Assembly: GCA_030849965.1 (NCBI GenBank)
Contig: JAVDKL010000004.1
Coordinates: 248,001-312,000 of the forward strand
Length of the DNA: 64,000 nucleotides
Direction: 5' to 3'
From: Schauerella fraxinea
GTDB lineage: Bacteria; Pseudomonadota; Gammaproteobacteria; Burkholderiales; Burkholderiaceae_B
Part shown: positions 1-9,394 of the stretch, piece by piece
Layout of the letters: every line of letters starts with the position of its first letter
Position numbering within the stretch: position 1 is the first letter of the stretch
Made by a program: the position numbers and the translations under genes
The notes under the pieces: model-generated
What the model saw: only the letters and a program-made list of their open reading frames with translations
Told to the model about the DNA's origin: nothing
Databases searched by the model: none

Positions 1-2
1 CA

Positions 3-176
3 CGCTTGAATGCGGCCATCCTCACCGCGCTGTCGGACGAGGGGTTGAAGCAGAAATTGGCTCGTCAAGGCGTGGTGATCATGGGCACATCGCCTCAGGC
101 GTTGCGCGAATACACCTCGCGTGAGAGTGAGCGCTGGGGCAGCATTATCAAAGATCGCAACATTACGGTGAATTGA
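3..176 (+). CDS. Bug/TctC-family periplasmic receptor, C-terminal fragment
   Basis: The window opens inside a reading frame whose last 57 residues end in a lysine/arginine-rich helix followed by the ending DRNITVN. The pattern of an LAxQGxxxxGxSPxxL stretch followed by ExxxWxxIIKxxxI is the usual C-terminus of the Bug (tripartite tricarboxylate receptor, TctC) family of periplasmic solute-binding proteins. The start lies outside the window, so signal peptide and ligand pocket cannot be examined. It ends one base before the opine-dehydrogenase-like gene, so the two are probably one transcript and may concern the same substrate. Family call is good; ligand unknown. Confidence 0.8.
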   Translation, partial: RLNAAILTALSDEGLKQKLARQGVVIMGTSPQALREYTSRESERWGSIIKDRNITVN

Positions 177-177
177 G

Positions 178-1599
178 ATGGCGCAGCATGATTATCGCGT
201 GGCCATTCTCGGTGCGGGCCCCATTGGATGCGCTACCGCTGCGTTTCTAAGTCAGCAGGGTATCAAGGCGGGTATGTGGTCGCCTACTGCGCGCCGCTTG
301 CAGCCGCATGAGCATCCCGATCGCGCGCAGTTCGAGTGCGTGGGTGCGGTCAACGGCACGGTGGTGGTGGATCGGATCGTTGGGTTGGATGCACTGGTTG
401 ACTACACCCATATTTTTGTTTGTCTGCCGGGGTCGCTTTATCAGCGCGTACTGGAAGATGCTGCGCAGTATTGGCGGACGGGTCAGACGGTCATCGTGAG
501 TGGCGCGTTGTCCCTGGTGCCGTTATGGATTCAAAATGAGGCGCGATCGCGCGGCGCTGCGATCACTGCGGTGGGCTGGGGAACGACGCTCACCACGGCG
601 CATTTTCTGGCCGACGGACGGCTGCATCTGAATGCCATGCGTCAGCGGATCGATATGGCGTGCTTGGCCGTCAGCGATCATGCGGCGGCCGCAACTTCCA
701 CGAACGCTTACGCCGATTGCCAGGCGTTCTTCGGTAATCGTTTCATGCTGGTGGACAGCCTGCTGGCGAGCACGTTAGCCAACATCAATCCGATCGCGCA
801 CGCGGCTGAAGTGATTCCAAACCTCACGCGAATGGATCGCGGTGAACCGTGGCAGCTATTTGCGCATTTTACCGGCGTTGTCGCCAGGATGGCTGACGCG
901 TTGGACCGCGAGCGTCTGGCGCTGGCGCGCCGTCTCGGCTTCGAATTGCCGACATTGGCGCAGCATTACCATCGCTCATATCACGTGCCGCAGGGTCCCT
1001 TGAACGAGATGGCGCAGGCGATCGAGGACTTGGGTGCCGGACCGCTCGGGCCGGATCGCCTCGAGCACCGGTACGTGTTGGAGGACGTTCCGTTTGGTTT
1101 GGTCTTTCAGGAGCGTCTGGCGCAGATGTGCGGCGTCGACAGCCCGATGCTGTCGTCCTGCATCACGTTGTTGGAGGCCATTTACGAGCGCTCATTCAGA
1201 AGCGAAAATTTCTTGATCACCGCGTTATTGCCTGCTCAAACACCGCGGGAGCTGGACGGGTCGCCTTCGGCAGGAATGTCAGTCGGTGGAATGTCCGTGG
1301 ATGAAAGCTCGGTGGACAAAATGTCGATGGAAGAAATGTCGCTGGAACAAATGTCGCTGGAACAAATGTCGACCGATGACATTTCGGCGAATGGCATTTC
1401 AGCGGATCATATTTCGGCGGATGACATTTCGGCGGATGAAATGCCGTTGAGTGAAACGTCGTTGCGTGACAAACCATCGGACGAGATTGCGCCGTATGAG
1501 CTGTCGATTCATAACCTGGCTCAGCGTGCTGCGCCCATCCGTTCGGCGCCGCTCGATGCGCTGCTGGCGTCTTGCAGGAGCGCCCGCGCCGCGTCGTGA
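178..1599 (+). CDS. Opine dehydrogenase-like NAD(P)-binding protein with repeat tail
   Basis: The protein (473 aa) starts with a Rossmann dinucleotide motif, GAGPIG at residues 12-17, and residues 1 to about 360 look like the octopine/nopaline (opine) dehydrogenase superfamily, which reductively couples amino acids to keto acids or oxidises the product; the central PNPIAHAA-type element of the family is seen as NINPIAHAAEV near residue 202. From residue 367 the sequence changes abruptly to about 16 copies of a 5-residue repeat, which is not part of the family. The gene directly follows a Bug receptor, suggesting oxidation of an imported opine-like compound (inference). Its last 79 bases overlap the convergent LysR gene. 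The stop may have been displaced by repeat growth. Family assignment moderate; substrate unknown. Confidence 0.72.
   Translation: MAQHDYRVAILGAGPIGCATAAFLSQQGIKAGMWSPTARRLQPHEHPDRAQFECVGAVNGTVVVDRIVGLDALVDYTHIFVCLPGSLYQRVLEDAAQYWRTGQTVIVSGALSLVPLWIQNEARSRGAAITAVGWGTTLTTAHFLADGRLHLNAMRQRIDMACLAVSDHAAAATSTNAYADCQAFFGNRFMLVDSLLASTLANINPIAHAAEVIPNLTRMDRGEPWQLFAHFTGVVARMADALDRERLALARRLGFELPTLAQHYHRSYHVPQGPLNEMAQAIEDLGAGPLGPDRLEHRYVLEDVPFGLVFQERLAQMCGVDSPMLSSCITLLEAIYERSFRSENFLITALLPAQTPRELDGSPSAGMSVGGMSVDESSVDKMSMEEMSLEQMSLEQMSTDDISANGISADHISADDISADEMPLSETSLRDKPSDEIAPYELSIHNLAQRAAPIRSAPLDALLASCRSARAAS
1276..1515 (+). repeat. 15-bp tandem repeat, about 16 copies, in frame
   Basis: From 1276 every 15 bases begins a unit of the kind ATGTCGxxxGAxxAA or ATTTCGGCGGATGAx, giving the peptide pattern (M/I)-S-x-(D/E)-x: MSVDE, MSMEE, MSLEQ, MSLEQ, MSTDD, ISADH, ISADD, ISADE. 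Two adjacent units at 1336 and 1351 are identical. The central copies are closest to each other and the outer ones decay, as in an old minisatellite. It lies entirely within the C-terminal coding region of the opine-dehydrogenase-like gene and preserves the frame. Confidence 0.92.
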
Positions 1600-2516
1600 A
1601 AGCGATCGACGATGTCGGTTTGACTGGATTGCGCGCGATGCACGACAACGATGGGGATGGCAGGCGGCAGGTGCGAAACAGGCAGCGCGACGAGCGTGCC
1701 GCGCTGCAAACTCTCGGCGACTGTGCGGCGCGCCAGCAGCGTTAAACCGTGATGTTGTTCGACGAGTTTGAGATTGGTGATGGCGTTCATCGATTCGATC
1801 GCCGGCGCGATCGGTGGCAGGCTTTGGCTGAGCAGGAGTTGTTCCAACATCAGTCTCGCCTGCGTGGGTCTGGGCGGCAGCACCCAGGCTTCGCGTTTCA
1901 AATCCTGCCATGACCATATCGCGGTGCCCGCGTCGCGTGCGAGCGGATGATCCGGCGCGCACACCACGATCCATTCCTCGCGACCGACCGGACGAATTAC
2001 CAGTCCTTCCTGGCACAGACTGCCGAGCTCCGATGACGTATTCATGGTGATGAGCACATCGATCTCGCCACTCTCCAATTTGCGCTGCGTATCGTCAAGC
2101 CGTCCCTCGACCACCTGCATGGGCGGAAGCGGATCGAGGCGGGCCATGGCACGCAGCACTTCGGGCAGTAGCGACCAGGCAATGAAGGGCGGCGCACCGA
2201 TACGCAGCACGGCGTCGTGGCCCAGTTTCTGGTCACGCAACTCGTCGGCCAGATTCGCCACTTCCGAGAGCAACAGGCGGGCGCGATGCACGAGGATATT
2301 GCCCTCGTGCGTCAAGGTCACGCCGCGCGCGTGCCGCTCAAAGATGGTCAAACCCAGCAACGATTCGATTTCGCTTAATGCCTTGCTGACCGCTGCCGTG
2401 CTGACGAAAAGCTTTTCGCCAGCCGCACGCATGCTGCCGGTATCGGCCAGTACGGTGAGCAGTTCAAATTGGCGCATCCGGAGCGATGCGATCATGCGAT
2501 AGGTTGAATCTTGCAT
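1521..2516 (-). CDS. LysR-family transcriptional regulator
   Basis: A 331-aa protein with an N-terminal winged helix-turn-helix (LRMRQFELLTVLADTGSM, then AAVSKALSEIESLLG) followed by the periplasmic-binding-protein-like effector domain typical of LysR regulators. The frame is open further upstream, but the ATG at 2516 is preferred: it sits just before the HTH and has an AAGG ribosome-binding site about six bases upstream. It is divergent from the asparaginase gene and convergent with, and overlapping, the opine-dehydrogenase-like gene; it may control either. Effector unknown. Confidence 0.9.
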   Translation of the reverse strand: MQDSTYRMIASLRMRQFELLTVLADTGSMRAAGEKLFVSTAAVSKALSEIESLLGLTIFERHARGVTLTHEGNILVHRARLLLSEVANLADELRDQKLGHDAVLRIGAPPFIAWSLLPEVLRAMARLDPLPPMQVVEGRLDDTQRKLESGEIDVLITMNTSSELGSLCQEGLVIRPVGREEWIVVCAPDHPLARDAGTAIWSWQDLKREAWVLPPRPTQARLMLEQLLLSQSLPPIAPAIESMNAITNLKLVEQHHGLTLLARRTVAESLQRGTLVALPVSHLPPAIPIVVVHRAQSSQTDIVDRFHDAARALLQDASSASSGAERMGAAR

Positions 2517-2682
2517 CGCTGCCTTGGGTGGGGGTAACAACACGCCCGCGTGATGTGGGGGGAAACGAGCCCGTGCGAATCGTTGGATTCGGCAGGGCAC
2601 AACGATGATGATCCTTTTTTGCATGGTGTGGCTGCAGCAAGGGCATCATCGCAAAACGAAGATGTTGAACAGGGAGTTTGAA

Positions 2683-3750
2683 TTGTCGACTAAAAAGCGG
2701 TCACGCGTTCGTATCCTGGCTACCGGCGGCACGATTGCCGGAAGCGCCGATCGCGCTGATGCGGCGGCGTCTTATACGGCGGCCACATTATCGTTGAGCG
2801 CGATTCTGAATACCGTTGTGGGATTGAATGCGCTTGCAGAAGTGGATGCGCGCCAGATTGCCGCGATCGATAGCAAAGATGCCGATCCGGCGTTTTGGCA
2901 GTGCTTGGCGCGCCACGTTCAGGAGGCACTGGATGCCCCGGACGTGGATGCGGTGGTCGTCTTGCATGGCACCGATACCATGGAAGAAAGTGCGTGGTTC
3001 GTTCAACTTGCGCTTCAGCCCTCGAAGCCCGTCGTGTTTACAGGCGCGATGCGGCCTGCAACCGCGCTTTCTGCGGATGGGCCGATGAACGTGCTGCAAG
3101 CCGTACGCGTAGCCGCCGACGCGTCGTCAAGCCGTCGGGGGGTGCTTGCCGTCATGAATGGCGCGATTCATCGCGCCCGGTTTTTGCGCAAGGCGCATGG
3201 CAGTCACGTGCATGCGTTTACGAGCGGTGGCGCTGGCCTGGAAGGTGAGGTGTTCGATACCGTGCATTGGTTTCGGCCGCCACCCGAATTGAAGCGCGAT
3301 GGTCCGTTGCCAGAGGTGATGAATGACGTCCAGATGGCGGCGGATTCGCGAGCTTCGCCGAACCGCATTGCCGGCGCCGGTGTGAACACGGATCTGCTCA
3401 CCGTATCGCTTCCGAGGGTGGACGTTCTGGTCGCTTACCCGGGGGCGCCGACCGACATCATCACGCACGTCGTGCGTGCGGGCGCGCGAGGGATTGTGTT
3501 TGCCGGCACGGGGCAGGGCACGTTGAGCGCGCCGATTCAAGCCGCGTTGGCCGATGCACAAGCAAATGGCGTGGCCGTGGTGCGCGCGAGCAAGGTGGAT
3601 GAGGGGCGAGTGCAGTGGGATGTGGGGTGCCCCGATTCGGCGTTGGGCTTAATGACCAGCGGCGGGCTGTCGGCAGGCAAGGCACGGGTGGCGCTGATGG
3701 TGCTGCTGGCCTCCGGCCTGAGCCAAAGCCAGTGGCCAAAAAGCTTTTAA
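2683..3750 (+). CDS. L-asparaginase (type II-like)
   Basis: Asparaginase/glutaminase superfamily: hydrolyses L-asparagine to aspartate and ammonia. Both signature motifs are visible: LATGGTIAG at the N-terminus, with the nucleophilic Thr17 counted from the chosen start, and HGTDTMEE with the second catalytic Thr-Asp pair. The length of 355 aa fits the family. I chose the TTG start at 2683 because AGGGAG lies six bases upstream; in-frame ATGs at 2662 and further upstream have weaker sites. No signal peptide is seen, so the enzyme is probably cytoplasmic although it resembles the type II group. It is divergent from the LysR gene, its likely regulator. A glutaminase-asparaginase activity cannot be excluded. 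Confidence 0.88.
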   Translation: MSTKKRSRVRILATGGTIAGSADRADAAASYTAATLSLSAILNTVVGLNALAEVDARQIAAIDSKDADPAFWQCLARHVQEALDAPDVDAVVVLHGTDTMEESAWFVQLALQPSKPVVFTGAMRPATALSADGPMNVLQAVRVAADASSSRRGVLAVMNGAIHRARFLRKAHGSHVHAFTSGGAGLEGEVFDTVHWFRPPPELKRDGPLPEVMNDVQMAADSRASPNRIAGAGVNTDLLTVSLPRVDVLVAYPGAPTDIITHVVRAGARGIVFAGTGQGTLSAPIQAALADAQANGVAVVRASKVDEGRVQWDVGCPDSALGLMTSGGLSAGKARVALMVLLASGLSQSQWPKSF

Positions 3751-3927
3751 GCGGCGCGCGTTGTGGTGCAATCGTGTCACGCCAAACGTGCGCGCGATTG
3801 CAATGGTGCGATACCGCAGTGACCCACTGTGCGCGCCAGCAAAGCAGCAACATCAGCAGCACATGTCTGGCCATGATTCGCGCTGCTCTGCAGAGATGCT
3901 TTGGCAACCTCGCTCGCACCAACATGC

Positions 3928-3951
3928 AAAAGCCGCCGCACTTCGGCGGCT
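3928..3951 (-). terminator. Intrinsic terminator of lexA
   Basis: AGCCGCCG (3931-3938) pairs perfectly with CGGCGGCT (3944-3951) across a five-base loop. On the minus strand the stem is followed by TTTT, 19 bases after the lexA stop codon. It may also slow transcription arriving from the asparaginase gene. Confidence 0.8.
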
Positions 3952-3969
3952 AGCTGCTAAACATTCCGC

Positions 3970-4617
3970 TCAATGCAGCGGCTGGGTCCGGATCAAACCG
4001 ACTGCAATGCCTTCCAGCGCAAACTCTTGCTCCGGTGCCACGACAATGATGTCGAAGTCGGGATTCTCCGGCAGCAACTCGATGCGATCGGCGTGCCGTT
4101 GCAAGCGCTTGACCGTCACTTCATCGTCGATCCGAGCGACAACGATTTGACCATTGCGGGCATCGGACGCTTTTTTTACGGCCAACAGGTCGCCATCGAG
4201 AATGCCGCAGTCGCGCATGCTCATCCCGCGCACTTTGAGCAGGAAGTCCGGCGTTTGCGTGAACAGTCCGGGATCGACACCGACCTCTCGCTCGACGTGC
4301 TCGGCAGCTAGGATCGGGCTGCCGGCAGCGACGCGACCGATCAGCGGCAACTTCATCTGATTGAGCAGCGCGCCGATCGGGCCGGGCGCATCCTCTTCCG
4401 GTGCGGGTTTCAAGCGAATGCCGCGCGAGGTGCCCGCCGTAAGTTCGATGGCACCTTTGCGAGCCAGGGCCTTCAGGTGATCCTCGGCGGCGTTGGCCGA
4501 ACGGAACCCGAGCGCTTGCGCGATCTCGGCACGCGTGGGAGGGAAACCTGTACGTGCCACGGCGGCGCGAATGAGATCGAGGATTTCCTGCTGACGATCG
4601 GTAAGTTTGCTGGCCAT
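3970..4617 (-). CDS. lexA: LexA repressor
   Basis: SOS-response repressor and self-cleaving serine protease, 215 aa. The N-terminal winged HTH ([11 protein letters not shown]...[15 protein letters not shown]) is followed by the S24 latent protease domain. The Ala98-Gly99 cleavage site in GRVAAGSP, nucleophile Ser133 in RGMSMRD and the catalytic lysine Lys170 in VTVKRL are all present, so it should be fully functional. A 16-bp SOS box lies 39 bases upstream, indicating autoregulation. No DNA-repair gene is in the same transcript; uvrB lies 1.8 kb away on the other strand without a recognisable SOS box. Confidence 0.97.
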   Translation of the reverse strand: MASKLTDRQQEILDLIRAAVARTGFPPTRAEIAQALGFRSANAAEDHLKALARKGAIELTAGTSRGIRLKPAPEEDAPGPIGALLNQMKLPLIGRVAAGSPILAAEHVEREVGVDPGLFTQTPDFLLKVRGMSMRDCGILDGDLLAVKKASDARNGQIVVARIDDEVTVKRLQRHADRIELLPENPDFDIIVVAPEQEFALEGIAVGLIRTQPLH

Positions 4618-4655
4618 TTCATTCCTATCGAGTCATGCGCGGTGCGCGGCATGAG

Positions 4656-4671
4656 CTGTATGGATATACAG
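4656..4671. promoter_or_regulatory. LexA (SOS) box
   Basis: CTGTATGGATATACAG matches the CTGT-N8-ACAG consensus with perfect outer half-sites and lies 39 bases upstream of the lexA start codon, as expected for autorepression. Confidence 0.92.
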
Positions 4672-5015
4672 TTACCGATTTTGGACGACTTGGGGCCAAA
4701 ATGCAACGGCGAAACAACAAAAAGACCAAGAAAGTCGGGGCTTGCGGGACGGAAATCAGCGGATATGCCCTGAAAGTCTGGATGTACGGCTAGAAAAGAC
4801 AGCTTTTCCCTCGGGAGAGGCGTCGTTGAGAAGGCCAAATGTTGAGTGCCTTGAAGACCTAATTGCTGCAGATGCGCGGTGGCTCGGATGCTTCCTGAGC
4901 ATGCGACGCTGCCATTCCCACGTGCGCGCACAATCATCCGGGCGCTAGCGATGCTCAAAACGACGAGACCCTTGCACGCCGGCTCGGTCGGCGAAAGTGC
5001 GGCAGTCCGGCGAGC
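4672..5015. other. Gene-free stretch between lexA and the aminotransferase
   Basis: I see no protein-coding pattern or known RNA here. Frames that stay open have no recognisable domain. The part next to the SOS box (4672-4730) is locally A/T-rich and probably holds the lexA promoter; the rest is unexplained. Confidence 0.4.
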
Positions 5016-5048
5016 GGCCAAAAAGAAACCCAGCGCGGTGGCTGGGTT
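5016..5048 (-). terminator. Intrinsic terminator of the aminotransferase gene
   Basis: AACCCAGC (5027-5034) pairs perfectly with GCTGGGTT (5041-5048) around a six-base loop. Read on the minus strand the stem runs into TTTCTTTTT, about 100 bases after the aminotransferase stop codon. Confidence 0.8.
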
Positions 5049-5145
5049 GGATCGTGCGTGCAATGACGGCAAGTGAAAGAACCCGCCGCATCAGGTCAGG
5101 ACAGGTGACGAGACGCCTGATGGCGCCTCGAGCGTCCCAGACTGA

Positions 5146-6351
5146 TTATCCCTTTAGCACCGCGGCAATCGCGCGGGCGACGGTATCGATGTTTTGGCTG
5201 TTGAGTGCAGCCACGCAGATTCGGCCGGTGGAGATGGCGTAGATCGCGTGCTCTTCGCGCAAGCGTTCGACCTGGTCGGCGGTAAGGCCCGAGAACGAGA
5301 ACATGCCGCGTTGCTTCAAGACGAAGCTGAAGTCTTGCGTGGCGCCTGCCGCCTTGATCTTTTCAACCAGTTGCGCGCGCATCGTGCGAATGCGGTCGCG
5401 CATGCCAGCCAATTCGGCGTCCCACTCGGCAAACAAGGCCGGGTCGTTGAGTACCGTGGCGACCACCGTGCCGCCGTGCGTGGGCGGGTTTGAATAATTG
5501 GTGCGGATCACGCGCTTGAGCTGGCTCAGCACGCGCTTGGATTCATCGGCGTCACCGGCGATGATGGTGAGGGCACCGACGCGCTCGCCATACAGCGAGA
5601 ACGACTTCGAGAACGACGAGCTCACGAACATCGTGATGTCCATGTCGGCGAACATCCGCACCACCGATGCGTCCTGCTCCAGGCCATCGCCAAAGCCTTG
5701 GTAGGCGATGTCGAGGAACGGCACCAGATTGCGCGCCTTGACCGTTTCGGCGATCGTCTTCCATTGCTCGGCGGTGGGATCCACACCGGTCGGGTTGTGG
5801 CAGCACGCATGCAGCACGACGACGGTTTGTTCGGGCAGGGCTTTCAAACCCGCCAACATGCCTTCGAAGTTCAAGCCGTGCGTGGCTTTATCGTAATAGG
5901 GATAGGTGTCAACCTCGAAACCGGCGCGTTCGAACAACGCGCGGTGGTTTTCCCAGCTGGGATCGCTGATCACGACCTTGGAGGTGGGCAGAAGCAGACG
6001 CAGGTAGTCGGCGCCGATCTTCAGCGCGCCGGTGCCACCCAACGCCTGCGTGGTGAGCACGCGGCCGGCGGCGACGAGCGGCGAGTTGGCGCCCAGCAGC
6101 AACGTTTGCGCGCCTTTGTTGTAACCAGTGATGCCTTCGATCGGCAGATAGCCGCGCGCGGCTGCTGCCTCGATGCGGGCGATTTCCGCTTTGCGTACAG
6201 CGCTCAAGAGCGGCAGGCGGCCAGCGTCGTCGTAGTACACGCCCACGCCAAGGTTCACTTTTCCGGGACGCGTGTCCGCGTTGTACTGTTCGTTCAGACC
6301 AAGAATGGGGTCGCGCGGGGCGAGTTCAACGGATGCGAAAAGTGTACTCAT
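5146..6351 (-). CDS. tyrB: Aromatic amino acid / aspartate aminotransferase
   Basis: Class I PLP-dependent aminotransferase of the AspC/TyrB group (401 aa), transferring amino groups between aspartate or aromatic amino acids and 2-oxoglutarate in the cytoplasm. Visible hallmarks are the N-terminal [17 protein letters not shown], the [13 protein letters not shown] loop, [12 protein letters not shown] and the PLP-lysine motif [18 protein letters not shown], with the substrate arginine region near the C-terminus. The start at 6351 ([10 protein letters not shown]) matches family N-termini; a longer frame upstream is unlikely to be coding. It is divergent from uvrB with 76 bases between them. TyrB versus AspC specificity cannot be decided here. 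Confidence 0.92.
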   Translation of the reverse strand: MSTLFASVELAPRDPILGLNEQYNADTRPGKVNLGVGVYYDDAGRLPLLSAVRKAEIARIEAAAARGYLPIEGITGYNKGAQTLLLGANSPLVAAGRVLTTQALGGTGALKIGADYLRLLLPTSKVVISDPSWENHRALFERAGFEVDTYPYYDKATHGLNFEGMLAGLKALPEQTVVVLHACCHNPTGVDPTAEQWKTIAETVKARNLVPFLDIAYQGFGDGLEQDASVVRMFADMDITMFVSSSFSKSFSLYGERVGALTIIAGDADESKRVLSQLKRVIRTNYSNPPTHGGTVVATVLNDPALFAEWDAELAGMRDRIRTMRAQLVEKIKAAGATQDFSFVLKQRGMFSFSGLTADQVERLREEHAIYAISTGRICVAALNSQNIDTVARAIAAVLKG

Positions 6352-6427
6352 GTCAGGGGAATGGGTATGGTGGACTAGGGTTGACAGGCAGTGGATAATC
6401 AGGGGTTTACCCCCAAAACAGTCTAGC

Positions 6428-8446
6428 ATGACCGCATCCGGATTCATCGAGTATCCAGGCAGTCCCTTCCAACTCTTCCAGCCCTATCCGCCTGCGGGCG
6501 ACCAGCCGAAAGCGATCGATGCGCTCACGCAGGGGATCGAGGACGGGTTGATGTACCAGACGCTCTTGGGCGTGACGGGCTCGGGCAAGACCTTTTCCAT
6601 GGCCAACGTCATCGCGCGTATCGGCCGGCCGGCGCTCGTCCTGGCGCCCAATAAAACGCTCGCCGCGCAGCTGTATGCCGAAATGCGCGAGTTCTTTCCC
6701 AAGAACGCGGTTGAGTACTTCGTGTCCTACTACGACTACTACCAGCCGGAGGCCTACGTGCCGACGCGCGATCTGTTCATCGAGAAAGATTCCTCGATCA
6801 ATGAACACATCGAGCAAATGCGGCTGTCGGCCACCAAAAGTTTGCTGGAGCGGCGCGACACGATCATCGTCGGTACGGTGTCGTGCATCTACGGTATCGG
6901 CAACCCGGGCGATTACCACGCCATGGTGCTCATCCTGCGCTCCGGCGACCGCATGGCGCGGCGCGAGATCCTGGCGCGTCTGGTCGCGATGCAATACACC
7001 CGCAACGATGCCGAATTTGTGCGGGGCACGTTTCGCGTGCGCGGCGAAACCATCGACGTCTTTCCGGCGGAAAGCGCCGAGTTGGCCGTGCGCATCACGA
7101 TGTTCGACGACGAGGTCGAGTCACTGGAGTTGTTCGACCCGCTCACTGGCCGGATGCGCCAGAAGGTGCCGCGCTTCACGGTTTACCCCGGTTCGCACTA
7201 CGTTACGCCGCGCGATACCGTGCTGCGCGCGGTCGAAACCATCAAGGTCGAGTTGCGCGAGCGGCTGAAGATGTTTGTGGACGAAGGAAAGCTGGTCGAG
7301 GCGCAGCGTCTTGAGCAGCGCACCCGCTTCGACCTCGAAATGCTTAACGAACTCGGCTTCTGTAAGGGCATCGAAAACTACTCCCGGCATCTGTCGGGCG
7401 CGGCGCCTGGAGAGCCGCCACCCACGCTGATCGATTATCTGCCGGCCGACGGCTTGATGTTCATCGACGAGAGTCACGTCACTATTGGTCAGTTGGGCGG
7501 CATGTACCGGGGCGACCGGGCGCGCAAGGAGACGTTGGTGCAATACGGCTTCCGTCTGCCGTCGGCCTTGGACAATCGGCCGCTCAAGCTGGACGAGTTC
7601 GAGTCGCGCATGCGGCAGTGCGTGTTTGTGTCGGCCACGCCGGCCGCCTACGAGAACGAGCACGCCGATAACGTTGCCGAGCAAGTGGTGCGGCCGACGG
7701 GGCTGGTCGATCCCATGGTGGAAGTGTTGCCGGCCAGCACGCAGGTCGACGATCTACTAGGTCAGATCAGGGCGCGCGTGTCGGTGGGGGACCGGGTGCT
7801 GGTTACCACGCTCACCAAGCGGATGTCCGAGGACCTCACCGACTTCCTGGCCGAGCATGGCGTCAAGGTGCGCTACCTGCACTCGGATATTGATACCGTC
7901 GAACGGGTCGAGATCCTGCGCGATCTGCGTTTGGGTACGTTCGACGTGCTCGTCGGGATCAACTTGCTGCGCGAGGGCCTCGATATCCCCGAGGTTTCAT
8001 TGGTGGCGATTCTCGACGCCGACAAGGAAGGCTTCTTGCGATCCGAGCGCAGCCTGATTCAAACCATCGGACGGGCGGCCCGAAATCTGAACGGGCATGC
8101 CATTCTGTATGCCGACCGCATTACCGATTCGATGCGGCGGGCAATGGATGAGACCGAACGGCGCCGCAATAAGCAATTGGCGTTCAACATCGAACACGGC
8201 ATCACCGCGCGCGGCGTGAACAAAGCCGTGCGCGATCTGATCGATGGTGTGGTGGGCGCGCAGCGTGATGAAGTCGTCGAGAGCGAGATTCCTGCCTCCT
8301 TGCTGGGCGATGAAAAAGCGCTCGCCAAGGAATTCCGGCGCCTGGAAAAGGCAATGATGGATCACGCCCGCAACCTCGAATTCGAGCAGGCTGCTGCGGC
8401 GCGAGATGCCCTCACAGCCCTGAAGGAGCGTGCGCTGCTGCGGTAA
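6428..8446 (+). CDS. uvrB: UvrABC system protein B
   Basis: DNA-damage recognition helicase of nucleotide excision repair; loads onto DNA with UvrA and recruits UvrC. The 672-aa length equals the classical protein. Walker A is seen as [14 protein letters not shown], the damage-probing beta-hairpin as [12 protein letters not shown], the DESH helicase box as [16 protein letters not shown], motif VI as QTIGRAARN, and the C-terminal UVR coiled-coil as [25 protein letters not shown]. The start at 6428 ([14 protein letters not shown]) is the normal N-terminus; an in-frame extension upstream lies in the divergent promoter. I found no canonical SOS box in the 76-base promoter region. Confidence 0.97.
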   Translation: MTASGFIEYPGSPFQLFQPYPPAGDQPKAIDALTQGIEDGLMYQTLLGVTGSGKTFSMANVIARIGRPALVLAPNKTLAAQLYAEMREFFPKNAVEYFVSYYDYYQPEAYVPTRDLFIEKDSSINEHIEQMRLSATKSLLERRDTIIVGTVSCIYGIGNPGDYHAMVLILRSGDRMARREILARLVAMQYTRNDAEFVRGTFRVRGETIDVFPAESAELAVRITMFDDEVESLELFDPLTGRMRQKVPRFTVYPGSHYVTPRDTVLRAVETIKVELRERLKMFVDEGKLVEAQRLEQRTRFDLEMLNELGFCKGIENYSRHLSGAAPGEPPPTLIDYLPADGLMFIDESHVTIGQLGGMYRGDRARKETLVQYGFRLPSALDNRPLKLDEFESRMRQCVFVSATPAAYENEHADNVAEQVVRPTGLVDPMVEVLPASTQVDDLLGQIRARVSVGDRVLVTTLTKRMSEDLTDFLAEHGVKVRYLHSDIDTVERVEILRDLRLGTFDVLVGINLLREGLDIPEVSLVAILDADKEGFLRSERSLIQTIGRAARNLNGHAILYADRITDSMRRAMDETERRRNKQLAFNIEHGITARGVNKAVRDLIDGVVGAQRDEVVESEIPASLLGDEKALAKEFRRLEKAMMDHARNLEFEQAAAARDALTALKERALLR

Positions 8447-8546
8447 GTTCGGCGTAAGAGGCCGGTGCCGCTGGGTGCTTGCTGGTTGGTTGAATGACGC
8501 GGTGATTTCACTCGGTGGCGATCGATGACAGCAGAATGGCATGTTT

Positions 8547-8595
8547 ATTTTGGTGACCGGGGAACCCCGTCGGGGGTGCTCCGGTCAATCAAAAT
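8547..8595. repeat. Long near-perfect inverted repeat in a 336-base gap
   Basis: The arms ATTTTGGTGACCGG (8547-8560) and CCGGTCAATCAAAAT (8581-8595) pair over 13-14 bases, and an inner stem ACCCC/GGGGT (8564-8568, 8573-8577) continues it, so almost the whole 49 bases can fold into one hairpin. T-rich and A-rich flanks make it look the same from both strands. It lies about 100 bases after uvrB and 190 before the phosphatase gene. It could be a bidirectional terminator, but neither strand has a clean trailing T-run. Nothing else is evident at 8447-8782 beyond an AT-rich stretch near 8640-8690 that could hold the phosphatase promoter. Confidence 0.75.
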
Positions 8596-8782
8596 CAGGG
8601 TGCATTCAGGTGTGGTAGCAGCGCACGAGATTCCCTGCTGTCAATCTTCATAGTTATTTTAAATTAACGCGATAATGAGTTGATATATCAGGGTATTTGT
8701 ATCCTGGTGAGGCGCCTCCCGGCATATGCGCCAGTGCAAAAAAAGCTTGCCTTCTTTCGGGTTTTCCCGCAGACTTTCAACC

Positions 8783-9274
8783 ATGATGACCAAGGTACTT
8801 TTTGTTTGCATGGGCAACATCTGTCGCTCGCCGAGCGCAGAGGGCGTGTTCCGTCATTTGGTGTCCGACGCCGGTTTGTCCGACGTCGTCCGAATTGACT
8901 CCGCCGGCACCCACGACTTCCATATCGGCGAAGCCCCCGATGCGCGCGCCCAGGCGGCCGCTCGCAAACGCGGGTACGAAATGACGCATTGCGAGGCGAG
9001 GCAAGTTACGCCTGATGACTTCCGCGAGTTCGATCTCATCCTGGCAATGGATTGGGAAAACTTGTCCGCGATGCAACAGCAGTGCCCGAAGCAGTATCAG
9101 CACAAGCTGATGTTGCTCATGCGCTTCGCGAACGAGTTTGAAGAAGCCACTGTGCCCGATCCGTATTACGGCGGCCCGGAAGGCTTCGGCAAAGTGCTCG
9201 ACTATCTTGAGGATGCCTGTCAGGGTGTGCTTGAGCTGGTGCGCAAGCGTGCAACGCAGTACCAGGCTGCCTGA
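8783..9274 (+). CDS. Low-molecular-weight protein-tyrosine phosphatase
   Basis: Cytoplasmic LMW-PTP/arsenate-reductase-fold phosphatase of 163 aa. The P-loop VCMGNICRSPSAEG carries the C-x5-R signature (Cys9, Arg15), and the general-acid loop is present as VPDPYYGG. Such enzymes dephosphorylate tyrosine kinases or small phosphorylated substrates; no exopolysaccharide or kinase partner gene is nearby, so its target is unknown. The start is one of two adjacent ATG codons at 8783 and 8786. It appears to be a single-gene transcript ending in a strong terminator at 9302-9325. Confidence 0.92.
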   Translation: MMTKVLFVCMGNICRSPSAEGVFRHLVSDAGLSDVVRIDSAGTHDFHIGEAPDARAQAAARKRGYEMTHCEARQVTPDDFREFDLILAMDWENLSAMQQQCPKQYQHKLMLLMRFANEFEEATVPDPYYGGPEGFGKVLDYLEDACQGVLELVRKRATQYQAA

Positions 9275-9301
9275 TTTTCGATCAGGCAATCGGCCCACCG
9301 G

Positions 9302-9325
9302 CCGCGCCCTCAGCGCGGTTTTTTT
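9302..9325 (+). terminator. Intrinsic terminator after the phosphatase gene
   Basis: CCGCGC (9302-9307) and GCGCGG (9313-9318) form a perfect six-pair stem with a five-base loop, followed directly by seven T residues. It lies 27 bases after the stop codon. Confidence 0.93.
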
Positions 9326-9394
9326 ACGTCGGGCGCTTTGAAATACTTCGTTGGGCTGTGGCGTGAATTGTTGACGACCCGGTAGGTTGTGTCG

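Noticed and set aside
1276-1515. Classical pentapeptide-repeat protein (A(D/N)LxX) fold
   Set aside because: The period is five but the register (M/I)Sx(D/E)x lacks the central Leu/Phe pattern needed for the right-handed beta-helix.
1217-1648. Repeat-containing minus-strand frame across the 15-bp array
   Set aside because: Arises because the 15-bp unit is open in several frames; the plus-strand frame continues from a real catalytic domain.
4473-5072. Small protein genes in the lexA upstream gap
   Set aside because: Open frames have no domain, no good ribosome-binding site and run across lexA and its SOS box.
6352-6427. Possible SOS box in the uvrB promoter
   Set aside because: No CTG-N10-CAG on this 76-base region; only TTGACA and GATAAT-like words with wrong spacing.
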